DNA of 64,000 nt from Rhodanobacter sp. PCA2 (GCF_013620825.1 NZ_NJIC01000049.1:51060-115059), one strand, 5' to 3'; shown: positions 53,823 to 63,410, numbered from the stretch's first letter. Made by a program: numbers and translations. Notes: generated from the letters alone by a model not told the origin.

Positions 53823-53857
53823 AAGGGAAGCGACCCGACACACCGGTCGCTTCCCTT
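53823..53857. terminator. 13-bp bidirectional terminator
   Basis: AAGGGAAGCGACC (53823-53835) / GGTCGCTTCCCTT (53845-53857) with a 9-base loop. On the minus strand it is followed by TTTT, so it best ends the minus-strand gene at 53894; on the plus strand it follows the M28 peptidase stop. Confidence 0.75.
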
Positions 53858-53893
53858 GCATGCATGGCGCCGCACGCGGCGCCACACCACCGC

Positions 53894-54739
53894 TCAGAAC
53901 GTGTACTTGACCGTGACGCCCGCACCGTAGTCCGGGCTGCCGTTGGCGAAGCCGCCCATCACGTAGGTCTGCAAGCGCCAGCCGTTGCCGAGCTTGTGGT
54001 TCCAGTAGCCGGTCAGTTCGCTCTGCGGCGCGCCGCCTGCGGCGATGCGCTCGCGGTAGTAGTAGTACGCGCCGAAGCTGTCGTTGCCGTTGAGCTTGTA
54101 CTGCGCGCCCACGGTGGCATTGAAGCCGTTCCTGAGCTGGATGTACTGCGAGCTGCCGTACTTCATCCAACCCACGCCGCCGAAGGCCGTCCAGTTGCCG
54201 GAGGTCTTGTAGGTGTCCAGCGAGAGGCCGTAGTCGTTCTTGCCGGTGCCCAGTCCCTTGTCCGCGTCGGCGGTGCCGAACTTGATCTTGCCGGTGAGGT
54301 CGACGCCGAAACTCTGGTCGCTGCTGGCGAACAGCTGGTAGCCGGCCGAGGCCACCACGTCGCCCAGGCCCGAGGCCGAACCGGTGCCGACCGTGCCGGT
54401 GCCCGGGGTCGTGGTGCCGCCCGCGACACCCTTGCCGTGGCCGCGCGACTTCGGGTTCTTGTTGTGCACCTGGCCCACGCCCGGGATCACGTCGCCCGGA
54501 CCGCTGACGTCGATGTACGGCAGCACCAGCTTGAAGGTCCAGTTGTTGGTCGCGTACTCGGCGGTGAACGGCACCGACCAGATGTCGGTGTTCGAGGTGC
54601 TGCCGTACTTGCCGCTGCTGTAGTCGGCGCCGGCCGAGACGCTGAACTGGCCGTTGTCGGCGCCGTCGGCGGCGTGCGCCGCCGGTGCGCCGACCAGCAG
54701 CAGGCCGCCGGCGAGCATCCAGTAGGGTTTGTTGCTCAT
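53894..54739 (-). CDS. Outer-membrane beta-barrel protein (putative transporter)
   Basis: The 281-residue precursor has a signal peptide (MSNKPYWMLAGGLLLVGAPAA) and many alternating amphipathic strands (GQFSVSAGADYSSGKYG, WSVPFTAEYATNNWTFKLVL, FGAYYYYRERIAAGG). The C-terminus VTVKYTF ends in Phe, the signal for outer-membrane assembly. A Thr/Gly-rich loop GGTTTPGTGTVGTGSASG lies mid-protein. It fits the small transporter barrels of the MetA-pathway/phenol-degradation type, but the ligand is unknown. It follows the secreted protein gene at 54817 after 77 bases in the same direction. Confidence 0.8.
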   Translation of the reverse strand: MSNKPYWMLAGGLLLVGAPAAHAADGADNGQFSVSAGADYSSGKYGSTSNTDIWSVPFTAEYATNNWTFKLVLPYIDVSGPGDVIPGVGQVHNKNPKSRGHGKGVAGGTTTPGTGTVGTGSASGLGDVVASAGYQLFASSDQSFGVDLTGKIKFGTADADKGLGTGKNDYGLSLDTYKTSGNWTAFGGVGWMKYGSSQYIQLRNGFNATVGAQYKLNGNDSFGAYYYYRERIAAGGAPQSELTGYWNHKLGNGWRLQTYVMGGFANGSPDYGAGVTVKYTF

Positions 54740-54816
54740 GGATGGAAAGTCCTGGTGATGGAAAACGGAACGGCGGACCCGGCTGCTGCCGGGTCCGCGC
54801 AGCGAGGCGAGGCGGC

Positions 54817-55563
54817 TCAGCCGCCGGGGCGGCCGGCGTGGTCCGGGTGATCCGGCCGGTCCGGGCGTTCGGGACGTTCGGGGCGATCCGGCCGTTGCGG
54901 ACGGTCGACCTTGCCCACGTGCTCGGGACGAGCAGCGTGGCTGGCCGCGTCGTGATCGTGGCCATGCGCCAGCTCGACGCGCGCCACCTTGTCGTGGGCG
55001 TGGTGGCCGTGCTCCGCGACTTCGCCGGCATGCTTCGGCGAGCGCACGACATCGCCCAGCTTCAGCCCCATGTCCGCGGCGATACGGCCCCAGCCGGCGC
55101 CGTCCGCACGCGCGGCGAGCACGCCCTTGAGGTCGACCGCGCTGCCATCGGCCATCACCAGCCTGCCGCCGTTGAGTGCGGCCTCCAGTTCGGTCGCGGT
55201 GGGCGCGGTGATGCCGGCCTTGGCGAGGCTGGCCTCGGCCAGCGACAGCGCGATCTTCACGTCGCCGTAGCCCATCTTGCCGGTGTCGGGCGGAAACGTG
55301 GCGGTGCCGGTGGCGCCGGGCGCCGTGTCCGCGAGACTGATCGTGCTGCCGTCGCGCAGGGCCGCCACCAGCGCCTGGGCGTTGGCCGGTGAACCGGCGA
55401 GCGCGGTGAACTCGCGGGCCAGCCGGTCCGCCTCGTGCGAGGTGGCGGCAGCGGGCGCGGCGGCGGTGGCGCCACCGCCGGTCTGCGCCAGTGTCGGCGC
55501 AGCGGCGAGTGCCATGGCGAGACCCGCGGCGAGCAGCGCAGGCGAAAAACGACGCGATGTCAT
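54817..55563 (-). CDS. Secreted protein with Arg/Pro/Asp/His-rich tail, unknown function
   Basis: The 248-residue precursor has a signal peptide (RFSPALLAAGLAMALAAAPTLA). The middle part has ALVAALRDGSTISLADT, KMGYGDVKIALSLAEASLAKAG and GWGRIAADMGLKLGDVVRSP. From about residue 180 it turns His-rich (EHGHHAHDKV, HGHDHDAASHAA) and then into RP-D/E repeats (RPQRPDRPERPERPDRPDHP). The His-rich segment could bind metal. No family is recognised. GGAG lies upstream of the ATG at 55563. It is in one direction with the barrel gene and probably co-transcribed. Confidence 0.75.
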   Translation of the reverse strand: MTSRRFSPALLAAGLAMALAAAPTLAQTGGGATAAAPAAATSHEADRLAREFTALAGSPANAQALVAALRDGSTISLADTAPGATGTATFPPDTGKMGYGDVKIALSLAEASLAKAGITAPTATELEAALNGGRLVMADGSAVDLKGVLAARADGAGWGRIAADMGLKLGDVVRSPKHAGEVAEHGHHAHDKVARVELAHGHDHDAASHAARPEHVGKVDRPQRPDRPERPERPDRPDHPDHAGRPGG

Positions 55564-55648
55564 GTTGATCTCCGGAAAGTGACGACTGCCCCTGGTGGCA
55601 CGCGCGCCGCAAGCGTCCCGCCTTGTCGACTTGCCGGCACGGCGTCGC

Positions 55649-55667
55649 GTTTCCGGTCAACGGAAAC
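55649..55667. promoter_or_regulatory. GTTTCCG-N5-CGGAAAC palindrome upstream of the secreted/barrel genes
   Basis: A perfect 7-bp inverted repeat, GTTTCCG (55649-55655) / CGGAAAC (55661-55667), lies 86 bases before the start of the secreted-protein gene. It has operator-like geometry, but no regulator is linked to it. The 270-base gap to tag otherwise shows no supported gene. Confidence 0.35.
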
Positions 55668-55834
55668 AGGCGATCGCCGTTTGCGCGCCGGCAAGGTTTC
55701 CGCGCGGCGGCTCGCCGCGCAAGCATCGTCGCGCAGGGGATTCAGCAGGCATTCCCGGAAAAATGTGCGCTGCGTCCGGGATGAAGAAACTTGCGTGCGT
55801 CAGCGCACGTTTCGCGCATTCCTTCGTCGCGCAT

Positions 55835-56395
55835 TCACGACCGGCGATGCCGGAAACAGCCGACCAGATGGTCGTCGACCATGCCGGTGGCCTGCATCAG
55901 CGCGTAGCAGATCGTGGTGCCGACGAAGCGGAAGCCGCGCTTCTTCAGCTCCTTGCTCATGCGGTCGGACAACGGCGTGCTGGCGGGCACCTGGCTCTTG
56001 TCCTTCCAGCGATTGCGCAGCGGCTTGCCGTCCACGAACGACCACAGGTACGCGTCGAGGCTGCCGCATTCGGCGATCACCTTCTGCGCGGCGATCGCGT
56101 TGTCGCGCGCCGCCGTCACCTTCAGCCGGTTGCGGATGATGCCGGGGTCCAGCAGCAGCTTCTCCAGCTCGCGGTCCTTCATTGCCGCCACGCGGGCGAT
56201 GTCGAAACCGTGGAAGGCCTTGCGGTAGTTGTCGCGCTTCGCCAGCACGGTGCGCCAGGACAGGCCGGCCTGCGCGCCTTCCAGGCACAGGAACTCGAAC
56301 AGCGCGTCGTCCCCGTGCAGCGGCACGCCCCATTCGGTGTCGTGGTAGGCGCACATCAGCGCGTCGTCGGCGCTGGCCCAGGGGCAACGTTGCAT
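55835..56395 (-). CDS. tag: DNA-3-methyladenine glycosylase I
   Basis: Base-excision repair enzyme that removes 3-methyladenine. The 186-residue length and sequence follow E. coli Tag: MQRCPW with the zinc Cys4, AYHDTEWGVPLH with His18, CLEGAQAGLSWRTVL, and C-terminal FVGTTICYALMQATGMVDDHLVGC containing the second His-Cys zinc pair. The ATG at 56395 puts Cys4 in the right place. It is divergent from the EamA transporter by 99 bases. Confidence 0.96.
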   Translation of the reverse strand: MQRCPWASADDALMCAYHDTEWGVPLHGDDALFEFLCLEGAQAGLSWRTVLAKRDNYRKAFHGFDIARVAAMKDRELEKLLLDPGIIRNRLKVTAARDNAIAAQKVIAECGSLDAYLWSFVDGKPLRNRWKDKSQVPASTPLSDRMSKELKKRGFRFVGTTICYALMQATGMVDDHLVGCFRHRRS

Positions 56396-56494
56396 GGGGA
56401 TGTTCCGGCGTGGCGCGCTGGGCGCGGGTCTACAGTGAACGCCTGCAGGGTTGCCGAGGCAATACACTCGCGGCTTTCCCACTGCGAGTCGCCC

Positions 56495-57376
56495 ATGCCT
56501 GCATCGTCCCCTTCGTCGCGCGGCGCCGTGCTGGCGCTGCTGGCCACGATAGGCCTGTGGGCCTACAGCTGGGTGGTGATGAAGCAGGTGCTGGCGTACG
56601 CGGGGCCGTTCGATTTCGCCGCGCTGCGCTACCTGCTGGGCGCGGCGGTGCTGCTGGCCGCGTTGCTGCTGACGCGGCAGTCGCTGAAGCCGCCGCCGCT
56701 GCTGCCCACGATACTGATCGGCCTGTGCCAGACCGCGGCGTTCCAGGGGCTGGAGCAATGGGCGCTGGTGGACGGCGGCGCGGGCCACGTGGCGCTGCTG
56801 GCCTACACCATGCCGTTCTGGGCGGTGCTGCTGGCGTGGCTGATCCTGCACGAACGGCCGCTGCCCCGGCACTGGGCCGGGCTGGCGCTGGCGGGGGTGG
56901 GCCTGGTCTGCATCATCGAGCCGTGGCGGGGACTGGGGAGTGCGCGGAGCACGGTGCTGGCGATCGCCGGCGGCGTGACCTGGGCGGCCGGCACGGTGCT
57001 GAGCAAGCGGCTGTTCCGGCGCCATGCGGTGTCCGCGCTGAGCCTCACCGCATGGCAGATGCTGGCCGGCGGCGTGGCGCTGGGCATCGTGGCGCTGGCG
57101 GTGCCGCAGCGGAACATCGAGTGGAGCCCCGCGTTCCTGACCGGCCTCGCCTACAGCGTGCTGATGGCGTCCAGCCTGGCGTGGTGGCTGTGGTCCATCG
57201 TGCTGCACCGCCTGCCCACCGCGGTCGCCAGCGTGAGCAGCCTGGGCGTGCCCATCGTGGGCGTGCTGCTGGCCTGGGCGATCCTGCAGGAACGGCCGCG
57301 GCCGATGGAATGGGTGGGCATGGGCTTCGTGCTGCTGGGCCTGTGCGCGGTGAGCGGCCTGCGCCTGCGGCGCTGA
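56495..57376 (+). CDS. EamA-family (DMT) permease
   Basis: A 293-residue inner-membrane protein with ten hydrophobic helices in two EamA halves. The first starts AVLALLATIGLWAYSWVVMKQ, the second AIAGGVTWAAGTVLSKRLF. Typical motifs are ALRYLLGAAVLL and VASVSSLGVPIVGVLLAWAILQERP. It exports a small metabolite, identity unknown. It is the second EamA gene of the window, but not close to the RhtA-like one in sequence. No operon partner is evident; the next gene begins 76 bases later. Confidence 0.9.
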   Translation: MPASSPSSRGAVLALLATIGLWAYSWVVMKQVLAYAGPFDFAALRYLLGAAVLLAALLLTRQSLKPPPLLPTILIGLCQTAAFQGLEQWALVDGGAGHVALLAYTMPFWAVLLAWLILHERPLPRHWAGLALAGVGLVCIIEPWRGLGSARSTVLAIAGGVTWAAGTVLSKRLFRRHAVSALSLTAWQMLAGGVALGIVALAVPQRNIEWSPAFLTGLAYSVLMASSLAWWLWSIVLHRLPTAVASVSSLGVPIVGVLLAWAILQERPRPMEWVGMGFVLLGLCAVSGLRLRR

Positions 57377-57452
57377 ACGCGCGCGACCGCGTTCAGCGCG
57401 GCGGCGCGACCGCAGCGATATCATGCGCGGGTCGTTCCCCACTCGTACGCCA

Positions 57453-58577
57453 ATGCTTTCCCTGCCCCAACTGTGGTCCCACCTCGTCGACTGGCTGAGC
57501 AGCCATGCCGTGGCGCCCGCGCTGGACCTGCTGCACCTGGGCCAGCTTTCCGGCGATCCGCGCGACATCGCCGCCTCGCTGCTGATCGCGGCGCTGCAGA
57601 TCGGCATCATCGGCTTCATCTTCCGCCCGCTGGAAACCTTCTTCCCCGCGGAAAAGTGGGGCGACCGCAAGCTCACCCTGGTGGACCGCAACTACACGGT
57701 GATGATGCTGATGGGCATCTTCCCGCTGTTCACCTACCTGATCCTGATGCCGTTCAGCCACCTGTTCGGCGGCGCCGACGCGGCCACGTCGAGCACCGGC
57801 TCGCCGCTGGCGATCACGCACTGGGCGCCGTGGTTCAACGACCACCCCTACGTGCTGTTCGGCGTGTACTACGTGATCTACGACTTCACGTACTACTGGA
57901 TGCACCGCACCCAGCACGCGCTGCCGTGGTGGTGGGCGCTGCACAGCATGCACCACAGCACGCGGCAGATGAGCTGCTGGACGAACGACCGCGGCAACCT
58001 GATCGACGGCTTCATCCAGTCGATGATCCTCGCCGTGGTGGGGCTGGCGATGGGCGTGGACCCCGACCAGTTCGCGTGGCTGATGCTGCTGGGCGAACTG
58101 GTGCAGAACCTGTCGCACACCAACACGCGGCTGGGCTTCGGCCGGCTGTTCGAGCGGCTGTTCGTGGACCCGAAGTTCCACCGCCTGCACCACATGCTGG
58201 TGGACCCCGAGCGCCCCAGCCTGCACAACTGCAATTTCGGCCAGGTGCTGTCGATCTGGGACGTGATCTTCGGCACCGCGCTGTACGGCGAGCCGCCGCG
58301 CCCCACCGGCGTGGGCGATCCGGTGGTGGATGCGGACAACAACTACGGCCTGCTCGGCCTGCACTGGGCCTCGACCAAGCGTTTCCTGTGCACGGTGCGC
58401 CGGCTGGATGGCTGGAAGCCGGGCGAGGTGGCGTTCGATCCGGTCACGCTGCGCCCGGTGCCGGTGGACAAGCTCGACCTGCACGCGCTGGCGCAGCATC
58501 TGCCGGGCAATGGCGGCGCACCCGCGGAAAGTGCGGCAACGCGCGTGGACGGCATCGAGGAATCCGCGACCGCCTGA
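57453..58577 (+). CDS. Fatty-acid hydroxylase / sterol desaturase-type membrane di-iron protein
   Basis: The 374-residue protein has the three histidine boxes of the membrane di-iron hydroxylase superfamily: WMHRTQHALPW, LHSMHHSTRQM and FHRLHHMLV. Several membrane segments surround them. Members hydroxylate or desaturate lipids or sterol-like molecules; the substrate is not readable. A start at 57423 would add 10 residues; the ATATCAT at 57418-57424 looks like a -10 element, which favours 57453. It is convergent with the dehydratase gene; only one base separates the two stop codons. Confidence 0.87.
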   Translation: MLSLPQLWSHLVDWLSSHAVAPALDLLHLGQLSGDPRDIAASLLIAALQIGIIGFIFRPLETFFPAEKWGDRKLTLVDRNYTVMMLMGIFPLFTYLILMPFSHLFGGADAATSSTGSPLAITHWAPWFNDHPYVLFGVYYVIYDFTYYWMHRTQHALPWWWALHSMHHSTRQMSCWTNDRGNLIDGFIQSMILAVVGLAMGVDPDQFAWLMLLGELVQNLSHTNTRLGFGRLFERLFVDPKFHRLHHMLVDPERPSLHNCNFGQVLSIWDVIFGTALYGEPPRPTGVGDPVVDADNNYGLLGLHWASTKRFLCTVRRLDGWKPGEVAFDPVTLRPVPVDKLDLHALAQHLPGNGGAPAESAATRVDGIEESATA

Positions 58578-58586
58578 GTCAGGCGG
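58570..58586. terminator. Short palindrome containing both stops of convergent genes
   Basis: CCGCCTGA (58570-58577) and TCAGGCGG (58579-58586) are perfect mirror arms about a single G, and both TGA stop codons lie inside. A small hairpin would form on either transcript; no U-tract is present. Confidence 0.4.
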
Positions 58587-59532
58587 ACCAGGGCAGCGCG
58601 GCCAGATCGACGTTGCCGCCGGTCAGCACCAGGCCCACGCGGCGTCCGGCAAAACGTTCCCGCGCCTTCAGCACGGCGGCGAACACGGTGGCGCTGGACA
58701 CCTCCACCACCTGCTTCAGCTCGGACCACAGCAGGCGCATCGCGGCAATGGTTTCCGCGTCGCTCACCGTGACCACTTCCACGCGGTGCGCGCGCAAGGC
58801 TTCGAGATTCGGTTCGCCCACCAGGGCGCGCAGGCCGTCGCAGACCGTATCCGGCAGCACGCTGGTGATGCGTCGATCCGCAGCCAGCGAGCGCGCCGCA
58901 TCGTCGGCGCCGGCCGGCTCGGCGCCGAACAGCGCCAGCGCGGGACGCAGTCCGTGCGCGGCGATCGCCACGCCGCTGGCGAGGCCGCCGCCGCCCACTG
59001 GGGTGATCAGCGCATCCAGCTCCGGTGCCTGCCGCAGCAGTTCCAGCGCGATCGTGCCCTGCCCCGCCATCACCCGCGCATCGGCATAGGGATGCACCAA
59101 CGCGGCGCCGGTCTGCGCCTGCACCTCGGCGCACTTCGCCTCGCGCGCCGCCTGCGTGGACGCGCAGCGATGCAACGTGCCGCCCGCGCGCACGATGGCG
59201 TCGAGCTTGGCCTGCACCGCACCCTCGGGCACCACCACGTGCGCCGCGATGCCGCGGGTGGCGGCGGCCAGCGCCAGCGCGTTGCCGTGGTTGCCGGACG
59301 AGTGCGTGACCACGCCGCGCGCGGCTTCCTCATCGGATAGCGACCACACCGCGTTGCAGGCGCCGCGGAACTTGAATGCGCCGCCGCGCTGCAGGTTCTC
59401 GCACTTGAAATGCAGTTCGGCGCCGGCCAATGCATCCAGCGCCGCGCTGCGCAGCACCGGCGTCACCGTGGCGTGCGGCGCGATGCGCGCCGCGGCGTCG
59501 CGCACCGCGGCCAGGTCGGGCAACGCGCTCAT
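58579..59532 (-). CDS. Threonine/serine dehydratase-like PLP enzyme
   Basis: A 317-residue fold-type II PLP enzyme, short form without ACT domain. It has the PLP lysine in GAFKFRGACNAVW, SSGNHGNALALAA, and the phosphate loop TPVGGGGLASGVAIA. This fits catabolic threonine or serine dehydratase and serine racemase. It differs from the biosynthetic IlvA of this window, which carries a regulatory half. The ATG at 59532 overlaps the aldose epimerase stop (ATGA), so translation is coupled to that gene. Confidence 0.88.
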   Translation of the reverse strand: MSALPDLAAVRDAAARIAPHATVTPVLRSAALDALAGAELHFKCENLQRGGAFKFRGACNAVWSLSDEEAARGVVTHSSGNHGNALALAAATRGIAAHVVVPEGAVQAKLDAIVRAGGTLHRCASTQAAREAKCAEVQAQTGAALVHPYADARVMAGQGTIALELLRQAPELDALITPVGGGGLASGVAIAAHGLRPALALFGAEPAGADDAARSLAADRRITSVLPDTVCDGLRALVGEPNLEALRAHRVEVVTVSDAETIAAMRLLWSELKQVVEVSSATVFAAVLKARERFAGRRVGLVLTGGNVDLAALPWSA

Positions 59533-60527
59533 GCCGCGACGATCTGCACGCCACAGCGGTAGCGCCGCTCCGCGCCCGGCTCCAGCCGGATCGCCTCCGC
59601 GCATTCGGGCCGGTTGAACGCGTTCGCCATGCATTCCATCGGTTCCAGCGCGATCGCGCGGCGCACGTCGCGGCTGATCGTGTCGGAGGTGAAGGCGTGC
59701 ATCAGGCCGTGTTCCTGCCACACCACCAGGGCGCGGCCGCTGGCCGGATCGCGCAGGTGCGTGCGGATGCGGCCATCCGCATCGGCCTGCAGGTCGGTGT
59801 AGCCCTGGTCGATGATGCGGTCGCCGATCACGCGCGGCTCGCGGAAATCCAGCGCCGGCGCGTCGTCCAGCGCCACGTAGGCGGCGGCGCCCGGCAACGC
59901 GATCAGGTCGGCGCCGGTGCGCACCAGCGTCTCGGCGGGAATCGCCAGCTCCCAGCCGTCCACGGTGGCGTCGGCCAGCCGGAAATAGGGATGCCAGCCG
60001 AAGAAGCACGGTGCCGCGCGGTCGCCCACGTTGCGCATCGCCACGTCCAGCGTGAGGCCGGCGGCATCCAGCGTGAACGTCACCGTCAGGTCGATGGAGC
60101 ATGGGTAACCCGGCTGCGGGCGGATGGCCTGCGTGGCCAGCGCCACCTGCGCCTGCCGCTCGTCCGCGGCGAGCGCGGCCAGTTCGAACGTGGTGCCGCG
60201 CACGAAGCCGTGGCGGCTGGCCCGCGCCTCGCCGGCCACGCCGGGCTGCAGGTCCTGCGGCTGGCCGTCCCAGCTGTAGCGCGCATCGGCGATACGGCCG
60301 GCGAACGGCACCATGATCGCGAAGCGCGAGCCGGAGTGTGCAGCGACTTCGGCGGCATCGCGGTAGCCGTCGGCGTAGTCGTGCCAGGCGTCGCCCTCCT
60401 TCGCCTCCAGGTTCAGCAGCGCGGCGCCGCAGCGGGCGATGCGCACCCGGCGCCCGGCCACGGCATCCTCCAGATCCACCACGGGCTGGGTGCCCAGCAT
60501 GGCTTCGGCGGCATGGAAACGCGTCAT
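59529..60527 (-). CDS. Aldose 1-epimerase
   Basis: Galactose-mutarotase-like enzyme of 332 residues that interconverts the anomers of free aldoses. Motifs are FAGRIADARYSWDGQ, SRHGFVRGTTFEL with the expected His, GWHPYFRL with the second His, and the C-terminal ALEPMECMANAFN with the catalytic Glu. GGAG lies 7 bases before the ATG at 60527. It overlaps the dehydratase start and is divergent from pepN. The role in this pair is not evident. Confidence 0.9.
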   Translation of the reverse strand: MTRFHAAEAMLGTQPVVDLEDAVAGRRVRIARCGAALLNLEAKEGDAWHDYADGYRDAAEVAAHSGSRFAIMVPFAGRIADARYSWDGQPQDLQPGVAGEARASRHGFVRGTTFELAALAADERQAQVALATQAIRPQPGYPCSIDLTVTFTLDAAGLTLDVAMRNVGDRAAPCFFGWHPYFRLADATVDGWELAIPAETLVRTGADLIALPGAAAYVALDDAPALDFREPRVIGDRIIDQGYTDLQADADGRIRTHLRDPASGRALVVWQEHGLMHAFTSDTISRDVRRAIALEPMECMANAFNRPECAEAIRLEPGAERRYRCGVQIVAA

Positions 60528-60605
60528 CGGCAGGCTCCGGTTGAAGGCGGGGAAGGGACCCCGCATGTTAGCCTGATCCATTCCCGCACCCGATGTCCCG
60601 CCCAC

Positions 60606-63251
60606 ATGAACGCACGCCCAGAAGCCGCCAGCCAGCCGATCCGCCTCGCCGACTACCGGGCGCCCGCCTGGCGGGTGGAACGCGTGGAGCTGGACTTCGA
60701 CCTGGGCATCGACGCGACCGAAGTGAGCGCGAAACTGCTGCTGCGCCGCGACCCCGCGCAGGACGAACCGCTGCGCCTCGACGGCGAGGAACTGGAACTG
60801 CTGTCCATCGCGCTGGACGGCCAGCCGTTGCCGGCCTCGGCGTATCGCCACATCCCCGGCGGCCTCGAAGTGGACGGCGCCCGCGACGGCAGCGTGCTGG
60901 AGACGCGGGTGCGCCTGCATCCCGCCGCGAACACCGCGCTGGAGGGCCTGTACCTTTCCGGCCCGCGCGAAAGCGGCTTCCTGCTCACGCAGTGCGAGGC
61001 GCAGGGCTTCCGCCATATCACCTGGTTCCCGGACCGCCCCGACGTGCAGTCCATCTACACCGTGACCCTGCGCGCCGACCGCGCGCGCTTCCCGGTGCTG
61101 CTGGCCGGCGGCAATCCGGACGGCGCCGGCGAGCTCGACGGCGGCCGCCACTGGGCGCGCTTCGCCGACCCGCACCCCAGGCCCAGCTACCTGTTCGCCC
61201 TGGTCGCGGGCCGGCTGGAGAAGATCGAGCGCGATTACCGCACCGCCGACGGCCGCGACGTGCAGCTGAAGATCTGGGCCGAGGCCGACGCCATCGGCCG
61301 CTGCGACTACGCCATGGACGCGCTGCAGCGCTCGATGCGCTGGGACGAGCAGGCCTACGGCCGCAACTACGACCTCGACGTGTTCCACGTGGTCGCCACC
61401 CACGACTTCAACATGGGCGCGATGGAGAACAAGGGGCTCAACATCTTCAACGCGAAGTGCCTGCTCGCCGATCCCGACTCCAGCACCGACGACGAATACC
61501 GTCGCGTGGAATCGGTGATCGCGCACGAGTACTTCCACAACTGGAGCGGCAACCGCGTCACCTGCCGCGACTGGTTCCAGCTGAGCCTCAAGGAAGGCTT
61601 CACCGTGTTCCGCGACCAGAGCTTCTCGGCCGACATGAACTCGGCCCCGCTGAAGCGCATCGAGGACGTCTCCCTGCTGCGCCGCGCGCAGTTCCCCGAA
61701 GACGCCGGCCCGCTGGCGCACCCGGTGCGCCCGGCGGAATACAGCGAGATCAACAATTTCTACACCGCGACCGTGTACGAGAAAGGCGCCGAGCTGGTGC
61801 GCATGCTGGCGGGGCGACTGGGCGCGGCAGGCTTCCGCCGCGGCACCGACCTGTACTTCTCGCGCAACGACGGCCGTGCCGCCACCCTCGAGGATTTCCT
61901 CGCCGCGCTGGGCGAGGCCAACGGCATCGACCTCACGCCCTACCTCGCCTGGTACGGCCAGGCGGGAACGCCGCGGCTCAAGGCGCGCGGCGCCTACGAC
62001 GCCGCGCGCCGCGAATACGTGCTCACGCTGTCGCAGCACACGCCGGCGAGCCACGACCAGTCCCGCAAGCAGCCGCTGCCGATCCCGGTGAAGCTGGCGC
62101 TGTTCGGCGCCGATGGCCGCATGCTGCCGCTGCACCTGGACGGCCAGGCCGTCGGCACCGAAGCCGTGGTCGTGCTCGACGAGACCGAGCAGGACTTCGT
62201 GTTCCGCGACGTGGCCGAACACCCGGTGCCCTCGCTGCTGCGCGGCTTCTCTGCGCCGGTCGCCCTGGAATGCGACTACACGCCTGCCGAGCTTGCCCTG
62301 CTGCTGACCCACGATCCCGACGGCTTCAACCGCTGGGAAGCCGGCCAGCAGCTCGCCCTGCGCGCATACGACGCGCTGCGCGACGGCGCCGGCCCGCGGG
62401 CCGTCGACACCTGGTGCGACGCGCTGGCCGGCTTGTTCGACGACGCGCGCCTCGATGCCGCCCTGCTCGCCGACCTGCTCACGCCGCCCGGCGAGATCGA
62501 ACTGGCCGAACGCGAGTCGACGGTGGACCCTGCGCGCATCCACGCGCTGCGCCAGCAATTGCAGCAGCAGCTGGCCACGCGCATCGGCGGCGCCCGGCTG
62601 GAGGCCCGCTACCGGGCGCTTGCGGCGCAGGCCACCGCCGCGCTGGACGCGGCCAGCCAGGCGAGCCGGCGCCTGAAACAACGCGTGCTGCAGCTGCTGG
62701 CGCTGGTCGATCCGGCCGGCGCCAGCGAGCACGCCGCCGTCCAGTACCGCGACGCCCCCGGCATGACCGACCGCCTGGGCGCGCTGGCCGTGCTCGCGCT
62801 GCACGACGCGACGCGCAGCGCCGGGCCGCTGGCGCATTACCGCAGCCGCTACGCGAACGATCCGCTGGCGCTGGACAAGTGGTTCGCGCTGCAGGCGCAG
62901 TTGCCTGGCGAGGGCGCACTGGCCCGCGTGCAGGCGCTGGAAGCCGACCCTGCCTTCACCCTGAAGAATCCGAACCGTGCCCGCGCCGTGCTCGGCACGT
63001 TCGCCAGCGGCAACCCCACCGGCTTCCACCGCACCGACGGCGCCAGCTACCGCATGTATGCCGAGCGCCTGCTGGCGCTGGACGCGCTGAACCCGCAGAT
63101 CGCCGCCCGCCTGGCGACCGTGTTCAACGGCTGGCAGCGGCTGGAACCGCAGCGCCGCGAGGCGGCCCGCGCCGCGCTGGCCGGGCTGGCCGGCCGCGAC
63201 GGCTTGTCGCGCAACCTCACCGAGATCCTGGGCAACATGCTCAAGGCCTGA
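60606..63251 (+). CDS. pepN: Aminopeptidase N (M1 family)
   Basis: The 881-residue zinc aminopeptidase matches the E. coli PepN type in length and order. It has the GAMENKG substrate motif near 271, zinc site H307-EYF-H311 with E330 in SLKEG, and the VIAHEYFHNWSGNRVTCRDW block. Long C-terminal helical repeats form the last 300 residues. It degrades cytoplasmic peptides from the N-terminus. The ATG at 60606 is preceded only by weak ribosome signals. A GC palindrome (63253-63270) follows the stop. Frames opening further upstream overlap the epimerase gene and are not used. Confidence 0.97.
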   Translation: MNARPEAASQPIRLADYRAPAWRVERVELDFDLGIDATEVSAKLLLRRDPAQDEPLRLDGEELELLSIALDGQPLPASAYRHIPGGLEVDGARDGSVLETRVRLHPAANTALEGLYLSGPRESGFLLTQCEAQGFRHITWFPDRPDVQSIYTVTLRADRARFPVLLAGGNPDGAGELDGGRHWARFADPHPRPSYLFALVAGRLEKIERDYRTADGRDVQLKIWAEADAIGRCDYAMDALQRSMRWDEQAYGRNYDLDVFHVVATHDFNMGAMENKGLNIFNAKCLLADPDSSTDDEYRRVESVIAHEYFHNWSGNRVTCRDWFQLSLKEGFTVFRDQSFSADMNSAPLKRIEDVSLLRRAQFPEDAGPLAHPVRPAEYSEINNFYTATVYEKGAELVRMLAGRLGAAGFRRGTDLYFSRNDGRAATLEDFLAALGEANGIDLTPYLAWYGQAGTPRLKARGAYDAARREYVLTLSQHTPASHDQSRKQPLPIPVKLALFGADGRMLPLHLDGQAVGTEAVVVLDETEQDFVFRDVAEHPVPSLLRGFSAPVALECDYTPAELALLLTHDPDGFNRWEAGQQLALRAYDALRDGAGPRAVDTWCDALAGLFDDARLDAALLADLLTPPGEIELAERESTVDPARIHALRQQLQQQLATRIGGARLEARYRALAAQATAALDAASQASRRLKQRVLQLLALVDPAGASEHAAVQYRDAPGMTDRLGALAVLALHDATRSAGPLAHYRSRYANDPLALDKWFALQAQLPGEGALARVQALEADPAFTLKNPNRARAVLGTFASGNPTGFHRTDGASYRMYAERLLALDALNPQIAARLATVFNGWQRLEPQRREAARAALAGLAGRDGLSRNLTEILGNMLKA

Positions 63252-63410
63252 GCGCCGGCCCGGGCCGGCGGCGCATCAGCCGGGCCGCGAAGCGATCCGT
63301 GCTTGGGGCGCCGGGTAGCCGGCGCCGTTGCCACCGGTTCGGTGCACCGCTCCCCGGCGGCGCGCCGAACCCATCCCGCCGCGGAAGGAGGCATCCTTCC
63401 CGGACGGGCT

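Noticed and set aside
59430-60605. Upstream extension of pepN over about 390 codons
   Set aside because: It runs antisense through the aldose epimerase and part of the dehydratase. The PepN family N-terminus fits the ATG at 60606.
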